Shown: in pieces, positions 6,641 to 12,642 of the stretch
How the letters are laid out: each line of letters begins with the position of its first letter
Numbering within the stretch: position 1 is the first letter of the stretch
Origin: Bacteroidota bacterium
GTDB lineage: Bacteria; Bacteroidota; Bacteroidia; Cytophagales; Cyclobacteriaceae
Reading direction: 5' to 3'
Assembly (NCBI GenBank): GCA_027297025.1
Contig: JAPUIM010000038.1
Location: forward strand, 1 to 14,619
DNA length: 14,619 nt
Made by a program: the position numbers and the translations under genes
The notes under the pieces: generated by a model
The model's database searches: none
What the model was told of the DNA's origin: nothing
What the model saw: only the letters and a program-made list of their open reading frames with translations

Positions 6641-7729
6641 TCAACCTTTGTAGAAGGGAATTTTTACAACTTTGGCCAGGAGGCATTTGTTTCTAATACT
6701 AACATAGACATTTGTATCAGCCTCTTTGTATTCGGTTTTCACATATCCCAGGCCAATTCCCACTCCCAGCATAGGCGATATGGTGCCTGAGGTTATCCTT
6801 CCTATGATCTCACCACTACCATTTTGGATGTCATAACCCGGTCGAGGAATGCCCCGGTCTACCATTTTAATTCCCACCAATTTTCTATTGAGTCCTTGTT
6901 CTTTGTGCTTTCGCAATCCTGCACTATTGATAAAATCTTTGGTGAATTTGGTGATCCATCCCAACCCGGCTTCTATAGGTGAGGTGCTATCAGTGATATC
7001 ATTGCCATACAAACAGAATCCCATCTCCAATCGCAAGGTATCTCTGGCCCCCAGTCCTATGGGATTTATGTCCCATTTTTTACCGGCCTCCATTATTTTA
7101 TTCCACAAATCAACGGCAGGGTCATTTTTCAGATATATTTCAAACCCTCCGGCACCGGTGTAACCGGTAGCAGAGATAATCACATCGTGTACATCTCCAA
7201 ATTTTGCTTTTTGAAAAGTGTAGAATTCCATTTCATCCAGATTCAACTCAGTAAGGCTTTGAAGTGCTTGCCGAGCATGGGGCCCCTGAACTGCAAATAG
7301 CGATACTTGGTCAGAAATATCTTCTAAATCTGCTCCTACCTTATTTTGCTGGTTGAGCCAATTCCAATCTTTTTCGATGTTGGAGGCGTTCACCACCATC
7401 ATATACTCCTGACCGTTTATCCTATATACCAATAAGTCATCCACTATCCCACCTTGATCATTGGGAAGACAGGAGTACTGGACTTTACCGTCAAATAGTT
7501 TCGAAGCATCGTTGCTGGTGACCCATTGAATCAGGTCTAAAGCCTTGGGTCCCCTTACCATAAATTCACCCATATGGGAAACGTCAAAAATCCCCACACC
7601 GTTTCGCACGGTTTTGTGCTCTTCAATATCGGAAGTGTATCGGACTGGCATATCAAATCCGGCAAAGGATACCATTTTAGCCCCATTTTCGTGATGCCAC
7701 TGGTTGAGAGCGGTTTTTTTCAACTCCAT
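6641..7729 (-). CDS. gcvT: Glycine cleavage system T protein (aminomethyltransferase)
   Basis: GcvT takes the aminomethyl group from the lipoylated H protein, transfers the methylene carbon to THF and releases ammonia. The 362 residues include KMVSFAGFDMPVRY at the N-terminus, GIFDVSHMGEF, the catalytic aspartate in GGIVDDLLVYRI (D97/D98), SATGYTGAGGFEIYL in the THF-binding region, GLGARDTLRLEMGFCLYGND, and the C-terminal barrel domain with GYVKTEY. An in-frame ATG 11 codons upstream (7762) gives a longer form. I prefer the ATG at 7729 because AAAGGAG lies four bases before it and the protein then begins MELKKTALNQWH, as in the family. It leads a probable operon with comB, purU and the reductase. 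Partner genes gcvH and gcvP are not in the window. Confidence 0.95.
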   Translation of the reverse strand: MELKKTALNQWHHENGAKMVSFAGFDMPVRYTSDIEEHKTVRNGVGIFDVSHMGEFMVRGPKALDLIQWVTSNDASKLFDGKVQYSCLPNDQGGIVDDLLVYRINGQEYMMVVNASNIEKDWNWLNQQNKVGADLEDISDQVSLFAVQGPHARQALQSLTELNLDEMEFYTFQKAKFGDVHDVIISATGYTGAGGFEIYLKNDPAVDLWNKIMEAGKKWDINPIGLGARDTLRLEMGFCLYGNDITDSTSPIEAGLGWITKFTKDFINSAGLRKHKEQGLNRKLVGIKMVDRGIPRPGYDIQNGSGEIIGRITSGTISPMLGVGIGLGYVKTEYKEADTNVYVSIRNKCLLAKVVKIPFYKG

Positions 7730-7733
7730 AAGT

Positions 7734-7740
7734 CTCCTTT
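7734..7740 (-). promoter_or_regulatory. Strong Shine-Dalgarno sequence setting the gcvT start
   Basis: Read on the minus strand, AAAGGAG is followed by ACTT and then the ATG at 7729. It is one of the few textbook ribosome-binding sites in the window and decides between the two in-frame gcvT ATGs in favour of the shorter protein. Confidence 0.7.
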
Positions 7741-7749
7741 GGGTGGACG

Positions 7750-7757
7750 CAAAGGTA
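7750..7757 (-). promoter_or_regulatory. Candidate -7 promoter element (TACCTTTG) for gcvT
   Basis: TACCTTTG on the minus strand is a perfect match to the Bacteroidota -7 consensus TAnnTTTG, 20 bases upstream of the chosen gcvT start. A start site a few bases downstream would give a leader of about 15 bases containing the Shine-Dalgarno sequence. No clear -33 TTTG lies 19-21 bases upstream, so the promoter is incomplete by consensus and may need an activator. Confidence 0.45.
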
Positions 7758-7788
7758 AACATTATCAGGAAAATGTTTTGAGTGATTA

Positions 7789-7796
7789 CAAAGGTA
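7789..7796 (-). promoter_or_regulatory. Second TACCTTTG element upstream of gcvT
   Basis: This is an identical copy of the octamer, 39 bases further upstream and just after the stop of the fusion gene (7803). It could be a second promoter or part of a repeated protein-binding site. As with the proximal copy, no convincing -33 element is seen at the right spacing. Confidence 0.35.
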
Positions 7797-7802
7797 GAAT
7801 TA

Positions 7803-9242
7803 CTACCCTGAGTGGGGCATTACTTCAAGGTATTTGTGGCCATGCCCAGTGTTGATCAACACAATCTTCTCATGTGGATGAATTGCACTATCAGATAGTA
7901 GTTTTTGCAACCCCGCTATCAAAGCACCTCCTTCCGGCGCCACCAGCATGCCTTCTTTTGAGGCCAATAGTTTTACGCCGCTCAGAATTTCCTGATCAGT
8001 AACTGCCACAGCTATTCCGTTGCTTTGTTGAAGAACATCCAAGATTAAAAAGTCACCCAAAGGTTTGGGTACTAGCAAACCATTGGCAATCGTATGGGGA
8101 TCTTGAATATTTGTTGATGAGTTTAATCCTTGTTGGTATGCATTAACAATAGGAGCACATCCCTGCGCCTGTACCGCAATCATTCTTGGCCGTTTGGCAC
8201 CTATCCATCCAAGGTTTTCCATCTCCTCAAATGCTTTCCATATACCGATTAAGCCGGTACCTCCACCGGTGGGATAAATCAACACATCGGGCAAAACCCA
8301 ATCCAATTGCTCCGCTATTTCGTAACCCATGGTCTTTTTCCCTTCAATACGATAGGGCTCTTTCAGGGTGGACATATTGAACCATCCTTCCTCCGTAAGT
8401 TTTTCTTCTACCAGTTTCCCGCAGTGATTAATATTGCCCTCCACCAGGGTTAGTTTAGCCCCATGGTACAAACATTCTTGCTTAAATACTTCGGGGGTAT
8501 CCCGGGGCATAAATACATGGGCCTCTATTTTGGCCTTGGCACAGTAGGCACTTAAAGCGCCACCTGCATTACCTGCGGTGGGAATGGCACATTTTGTTAT
8601 TCCCAATTCCTTGGCTTTGGACACTGCGGCACTTAGTCCTCTGGCTTTGAAGGAGCCGGTTGGATTCAGGGATTCATCCTTTATCAAAAGTTTATCCAAT
8701 CCCAGGGTCTGGGCCAAATTATCCACCTGGAGTAGGGGAGTCATGCCCTCACCTAAAGAAACAATATTTTCATCCTCCATTACCGGTAACATCTCGCGAT
8801 ATCTCCACATGGTACTGGGCCTTAGAAACAATCCGTATTTATCAAAGTGTTGGATGGAGTATTCGGTTATCAACGGTTTATTACAGGATAAGCAGGTCTG
8901 GTTAATTTTTTTTATTGGATGAACCTTTCCACAAGAGGAACAAACCAAATGATGCAGGTAGCTTTTAGACTGGCTTTTACTCCTGGGAAGTAAAGAGGGG
9001 GGAACAATATCTCCCCTCAGCAAGGAAAAGTATTTTTCGGTATAGTTTAATAAAACCTTACCAGGACGGGTGAGACTCAATTGATTCTCGAATCTTTCAA
9101 ATAGCCTTAGGTTGAATAATCTTTCCAGGTCCGAGATGTGGTTGGTAACCGTGGGTAAAGTTACCAACAGCTCACTGGAAGCTTTGTTGAAGTTCAAGTT
9201 TTTCGCTACACTTTTGAAAACCTGTAATCGGAAATTTAACAT
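7803..9242 (-). CDS. LysR-type HTH fused to threonine synthase
   Basis: One 479-residue frame joins two unrelated parts. Residues 1-75 form a complete LysR-type winged HTH: RLQVFKSVAKNLNFNKAS, the recognition region VTLPTVTNHISDLERLF, the wing NLRLFERFENQLSLTRPGK, and the start of the linker helix. A basic linker (about 76-96) follows. Residues 97-479 are a full threonine synthase with a zinc ribbon (C101, C104, C117, C120), the PLP lysine K199 in NPTGSFKARG, PTAGNAGGALS, STLKEPYRIEGKKTMGYE, and the phosphate-binding PTGGGTG (324-330). The expected reaction is O-phosphohomoserine to threonine. The LysR effector domain is absent. No good internal start precedes the zinc ribbon, so the fusion is probably translated as such. 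A C6 run encodes the linker prolines. The PLP domain could instead use another phosphorylated substrate, as the related cysteate synthase does. gcvT lies 73 bases downstream. Confidence 0.88.
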   Translation of the reverse strand: MLNFRLQVFKSVAKNLNFNKASSELLVTLPTVTNHISDLERLFNLRLFERFENQLSLTRPGKVLLNYTEKYFSLLRGDIVPPSLLPRSKSQSKSYLHHLVCSSCGKVHPIKKINQTCLSCNKPLITEYSIQHFDKYGLFLRPSTMWRYREMLPVMEDENIVSLGEGMTPLLQVDNLAQTLGLDKLLIKDESLNPTGSFKARGLSAAVSKAKELGITKCAIPTAGNAGGALSAYCAKAKIEAHVFMPRDTPEVFKQECLYHGAKLTLVEGNINHCGKLVEEKLTEEGWFNMSTLKEPYRIEGKKTMGYEIAEQLDWVLPDVLIYPTGGGTGLIGIWKAFEEMENLGWIGAKRPRMIAVQAQGCAPIVNAYQQGLNSSTNIQDPHTIANGLLVPKPLGDFLILDVLQQSNGIAVAVTDQEILSGVKLLASKEGMLVAPEGGALIAGLQKLLSDSAIHPHEKIVLINTGHGHKYLEVMPHSG

Positions 9243-9308
9243 GATAATTTTTAGTCTTTTGGGGTTAGAACAAATTTCTCAACAAAGAAGTCTTAAACTC
9301 CAGTAGTT

Positions 9309-9332
9309 ATTTATACGTGAATGAGTGTAAAT
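9309..9332. promoter_or_regulatory. Imperfect palindrome upstream of the LysR-threonine synthase gene
   Basis: ATTTATAC, eight bases, then GTGTAAAT: 8-base arms with one mismatch, 67-90 bases upstream of the fusion start and just past the rnhB stop. LysR-type regulators commonly bind T-N11-A dyads of this kind near their own promoters, so it is a candidate autoregulatory operator. A 7-of-8 match in about 95 AT-rich bases is not rare by chance, so support is weak. Confidence 0.25.
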
Positions 9333-9337
9333 GTGAT

Positions 9338-9943
9338 TCAGTTTGATTCGAATAATTCTAATTGGCTGGGTAGTTGTCGGAATGAAAGACGATGCCAGGG
9401 ACTTAAACCGATTTCTTTTATTGCCTCTCTGTGCCCCGGAGTGGGATATCCTACATTGGTATTCCAACCATAAGCGGGATAATCATCACCCAATTGTTCC
9501 ATTTTTCGATCGCGGTAGTTTTTTGCCAAAACTGAAGCAGCGGCTATGGACAGATAGGTGGCATCTCCCTTGATTATACATTGGTGGGGAACAGTGGGAT
9601 AGGGATTAAATCGGTTTCCATCAATTAATAAAAGCCGGGGTTTTTCATTGAGTTTATCAATGGCCCGGTGCATGGCCAGGAAGGAAGCATTTAGTATATT
9701 GATTTTATCGATTTCCTGGTGACTGGCTTCAGCTATAGCCCAGGCAAGCGCCTTGGTTTTTATTTCCTTTTCCAATTTTATCCTCTTCTTTTTAGATAAT
9801 TGTTTGGAATCATTAAGGAGCCGGTTTTGATAGTTCTTGGGTAGGATTACCGCAGCTGCTACTACCGGTCCGGCCAGACATCCCCTTCCGGTTTCGTCAC
9901 AACCTGCTTCCATAAGGTCCGGGGAAAATGCCGATTTTAACAC
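9338..9943 (-). CDS. rnhB: Ribonuclease HII
   Basis: RNase HII cleaves RNA in RNA-DNA hybrids and starts removal of single ribonucleotides from DNA. The 201 residues carry the catalytic acids D16 and E17 (EAGCDETGRGCLAGPVVAAA), D108 (LLLIDGNRF) and D127 (IIKGDATYLSIAAASVLAK), followed by YGWNTNVGYPTPGHREAI and the C-terminal SQLELFESN. DETGRG replaces the commoner DEVGRG or DEAGRG; this is conservative. The start is GTG at 9943, giving the MLKS-type N-terminus usual in Bacteroidota RnhB. An ATG at 9913 would remove ten residues and start just before the first catalytic motif. The gene is divergent from the Nudix gene and 95 bases upstream of the fusion gene. Confidence 0.95.
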   Translation of the reverse strand: MLKSAFSPDLMEAGCDETGRGCLAGPVVAAAVILPKNYQNRLLNDSKQLSKKKRIKLEKEIKTKALAWAIAEASHQEIDKINILNASFLAMHRAIDKLNEKPRLLLIDGNRFNPYPTVPHQCIIKGDATYLSIAAASVLAKNYRDRKMEQLGDDYPAYGWNTNVGYPTPGHREAIKEIGLSPWHRLSFRQLPSQLELFESN

Positions 9944-9951
9944 TTAGTTTT

Positions 9952-9981
9952 GCAAGTTAATACAGGTAGGAGTTTTTGCAA
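9952..9981 (-). promoter_or_regulatory. Candidate rnhB promoter
   Basis: On the minus strand, TTG (9981-9979), a 19-base spacer, then TAACTTGC (9959-9952), just before the GTG start. The spacing fits Bacteroidota -33/-7 promoters, but the -7 element departs from TAnnTTTG at its end and would leave a leader of only a few bases. The rest of the divergent gap shows no better candidate for either gene. Confidence 0.22.
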
Positions 9982-10058
9982 TGCGGCTAATGGATGAGTT
10001 TCAAAAAGGATGACTAAAATTGCTTTAAAAAATTCGACTATCTACCTACTTTTACTTT

Positions 10059-10610
10059 ATGGAGTACCATCAAAATCCCTGGACAACCTTAGAAAGCAGG
10101 GATGTCTATGAAAATTCCTGGATTAGGGTTCAGGAGCACAAGGTAATAAACCCCAATGGTGGGGAAGGAATTTATGGTAAAGTTATTTTTAAAAATAAAG
10201 CCATAGGTATCATACCCTTGGACCACGATCTAAATACTTGGTTAGTGGGCCAATACCGCTATACATTAGACGAATATTCCTGGGAGATACCAATGGGTGG
10301 GGGACCACTACATTTGGATGTGCTTACATCTGCCAAACGAGAGTTGAAAGAAGAAACCGGATTAATAGCTAAAAAATGGAGCCCCATTATGCGTATTCAT
10401 ACTTCCAATTCCGTCACTGATGAAGAAGGTTTCATTTTTTTGGCGGAAGATTTGAATTTCGGAACTACTGAATTTGAAGAAACCGAATTATTGGAGGTAA
10501 AAAAGCTTCCATTTAGTGAGGCCCTGGATATGGTGATGTCAGGTAAAATAACTGATAGTCTCTCCGTTGTGGGAATTTTAAAAGTTTCAAGAATTTTATC
10601 CTGGGAATAG
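10059..10610 (+). CDS. Nudix hydrolase, ADP-ribose pyrophosphatase-like
   Basis: The 183-residue protein has the layout of ADP-sugar Nudix hydrolases: an N-terminal beta domain (VYENSWIRVQEHKVINPNGG), then the Nudix fold with QYRYTLDEYSWEIPMGGG leading into the Nudix box at residues 80-102. The catalytic core is intact (REL at 94-96, EE at 98-99, G101). The first glutamate of the consensus, seven residues before REL, is leucine (L86); that position is not one of the core metal ligands. The preceding W-E-I-P-M-G segment is typical of ADP-ribose or related sugar-nucleotide hydrolases. The true substrate cannot be set from sequence. It is divergent from rnhB and 46 bases upstream of the MATE gene. 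Confidence 0.88.
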   Translation: MEYHQNPWTTLESRDVYENSWIRVQEHKVINPNGGEGIYGKVIFKNKAIGIIPLDHDLNTWLVGQYRYTLDEYSWEIPMGGGPLHLDVLTSAKRELKEETGLIAKKWSPIMRIHTSNSVTDEEGFIFLAEDLNFGTTEFEETELLEVKKLPFSEALDMVMSGKITDSLSVVGILKVSRILSWE

Positions 10611-10656
10611 ACAGGTTTCAAATCGTAATTTTTTAATAGATCATCAACTTTTAAAC

Positions 10657-12009
10657 ATGTTTAAGCTCCACTATTTGGATCATTATAAACGAAATATTTC
10701 GCTGGCCTACCCAGTGATGTTGAGTCAATTAGGTCACGTTTCAGTAGGTATTGCTGATAGTGTTATGGTGGGTCAAATAGGGGTTGAACCGCTGGCGGCC
10801 GCTTCGTTTGCCAATGCCATATTTTTTCTGCTGCTTACTTTTGGCTTGGGGGTTTCCTTCGCTATGACTCCATTGGTAGCTTCAGCTGATAGTGAGAAGG
10901 ACACCTCCAAAATCTCAATTTTTCTCAAACATGGTTTTTTGGTGAATATGGCTTTAGGAATCCTTCTTCTGGCAATGCTGTTGATATTGAGTGGCACCCT
11001 TTCTTACTTCAATCAACCCTCAGAAGTGGTGGAATTAGCATCTCCCTATTTCACTATCATCAGTTTTTCCATTATACCCTTTATGTTTTTTCAAACCTTT
11101 CGCCAGTTTTTGGAGGGGCTTTCCAATACCAAGCAGGCCATGTATATCACGGTGGGGTCTAATCTGCTGAATATTATGTTGAATTACATTTTGATATTTG
11201 GAAAACTTGGATTTGAACCTATGGGGTTGAATGGGGCAGGAGTGGCTACTTTGATTTCCAGAATAGCTATGGCTTTATTATTGGGCGGCTATGTTTATGG
11301 GAGAAAAAGATTTGGCATATACTGGGAGGGTTTTAATTTCAAAAACTATTCAACCCACATCATTAACCGATTATTAAAAATAGGTGTACCAGCAGGTTTG
11401 CAATTCATTTTTGAAGTGGGGGCATTTGCTATTGCTGCTATAATGATAGGATGGTTGGGAGCGGTTCCATTGGCGGCCCATCAAATAGCAATCAATCTGG
11501 CTTCCATAAGTTACATGATGGCTACTGGTATTTCTGCGGCTGCCACTATTAGGGTAGGCAATCAATTGGGCAGGAAGGATATCAGAACATTGAGAGCCGC
11601 AGGTTTTTCATCCTTTATTATGGTTATAGTATTTATGTCAACTTGTGGTTTGTTATTCATTGCCGGAAAAGATTATCTCCCCACCCTTTATGTAGATAGC
11701 ACTCAAGTGAAACAAATTGCTGCTACTTTAATCATCATAGCTGCGTTTTTTCAAATTTCCGATGGGGTACAAGTAGTAGGTTTGGGAGCGCTTCGCGGGA
11801 TGGCCGATGTAAAACTACCCACCCTCTTTTCATTTATCGCTTATTGGGTATTTGGTTTACCGATAGGTTATTTTTTAGGCATTCAATTGGGTTTTGGCGC
11901 GGAAGGAATTTGGTATGGATTACTGATTGGCTTAACCGTGTCAGCTATTCTGGTATTTACACGTTTTCAAATTATCACCAAGAAACTGCTTATATCTTCC
12001 CCTGGTTAG
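10657..12009 (+). CDS. MATE family multidrug/toxin efflux transporter (NorM-like)
   Basis: This 450-residue inner-membrane antiporter has about twelve hydrophobic spans in two homologous halves. The N-terminal half shows the characteristic LAYPVMLSQLGHVSVGIADS and VMVGQIGVEPLAAASFANA. The second half repeats the pattern with IGVPAGLQFIFEVGAFAIAA and GAVPLAAHQIAINLASISYM. MATE proteins export cationic drugs or metabolites in exchange for H+ or Na+; the substrate and coupling ion here are unknown. The ATG start has no obvious ribosome-binding site. It lies 46 bases after the Nudix gene and 65 before the thioesterase, so co-transcription is possible but not shown. Nothing looks truncated. Confidence 0.95.
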   Translation: MFKLHYLDHYKRNISLAYPVMLSQLGHVSVGIADSVMVGQIGVEPLAAASFANAIFFLLLTFGLGVSFAMTPLVASADSEKDTSKISIFLKHGFLVNMALGILLLAMLLILSGTLSYFNQPSEVVELASPYFTIISFSIIPFMFFQTFRQFLEGLSNTKQAMYITVGSNLLNIMLNYILIFGKLGFEPMGLNGAGVATLISRIAMALLLGGYVYGRKRFGIYWEGFNFKNYSTHIINRLLKIGVPAGLQFIFEVGAFAIAAIMIGWLGAVPLAAHQIAINLASISYMMATGISAAATIRVGNQLGRKDIRTLRAAGFSSFIMVIVFMSTCGLLFIAGKDYLPTLYVDSTQVKQIAATLIIIAAFFQISDGVQVVGLGALRGMADVKLPTLFSFIAYWVFGLPIGYFLGIQLGFGAEGIWYGLLIGLTVSAILVFTRFQIITKKLLISSPG

Positions 12010-12031
12010 ATAGCTTTTAACCTTAATTTTC

Positions 12032-12058
12032 CTAATTCTTCTAATTATTCTAAATTGG
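12032..12058. repeat. Short imperfect tandem repeat of 9 bases
   Basis: Three adjacent 9-mers, CTAATTCTT, CTAATTATT and CTAAATTGG, lie in the 65-base gap between the MATE and thioesterase genes. The third is degenerate. It may simply be low-complexity AT-rich DNA; no promoter or terminator is clear in this gap. Confidence 0.35.
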
Positions 12059-12074
12059 AGATAAAACATCTATT

Positions 12075-12638
12075 ATGGAAAAGGTGCACCAACGCTCGGT
12101 AAACTTCTCCAAGACCACCATCACTGAATTGATGATCCCTTCCTATGCTAACTTTGGGGGTAAAATACATGGTGGCATATTACTTTCTTTAATGGATAAA
12201 GTGGCCTTTGCCAGTTCCAGCAAACATGCTGGGGCCTATTGTGTAACCGTATCGGTGGACAGGGTAGATTTTCTACAACCGGTGGAAGTTGGTGACTTGG
12301 TGCACTTGAATGCCTCAATCAACTATGTAGGAAATACTTCGCTAGTAGTGGGCATTAAGGTGATTGCTGAAAATGTAAAACTGGGTTTGGTCAAGCATAC
12401 CAATACCTCTTTTTTCACAATGGTAGCCAAAGGAGATGATAACAAACCCATGGTGGTTCCTGAGTTGGTTTTGGAAAGTGAGATCGATGTAAAAAGATTT
12501 GTAGAAGCCATAGAAAGAAAGGAATTAAAAACCTTGGATAGAAATCAGTTGAAAAAAGCCAAAATACAGTTTGAAATTCACAAGGAAATTAAGAAGTTGA
12601 AAGGTGAACGATGTTTGATACAACTTACTAACCAATAG
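12075..12638 (+). CDS. Acyl-CoA thioesterase, hot-dog fold
   Basis: The first ~125 residues form a hot-dog domain of the YciA/cytosolic acyl-CoA hydrolase type: NFGGKIHGGILLSLMDKVAF, VTVSVDRVDFLQPVEVGDLV and NTSLVVGIKVIAE. It would hydrolyse acyl-CoA to free fatty acid and CoA in the cytosol; chain-length preference cannot be read from sequence. In this family the catalytic acid lies on the long helix, here the aspartate of SLMDKVA. The protein is 187 residues, longer than the usual 130-170, because of a highly charged helical tail (about residues 130-187, for example IERKELKTLDRNQLKKAKIQ). The M24 peptidase gene begins four bases after the stop, so the two are probably co-translated. Confidence 0.9.
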   Translation: MEKVHQRSVNFSKTTITELMIPSYANFGGKIHGGILLSLMDKVAFASSSKHAGAYCVTVSVDRVDFLQPVEVGDLVHLNASINYVGNTSLVVGIKVIAENVKLGLVKHTNTSFFTMVAKGDDNKPMVVPELVLESEIDVKRFVEAIERKELKTLDRNQLKKAKIQFEIHKEIKKLKGERCLIQLTNQ

Positions 12639-12642
12639 TCTG

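Noticed and set aside
6641..7762. Longer gcvT starting at ATG 7762
   Set aside because: It would overlap the candidate -7 element and lacks a ribosome-binding site, whereas ATG 7729 has a strong one.
7803..9242. The fusion as two overlapping genes with an internal start for threonine synthase
   Set aside because: The first internal ATG (M145) lies after the zinc ribbon. The only other candidate before it, a TTG at codon 99, has no ribosome-binding site.
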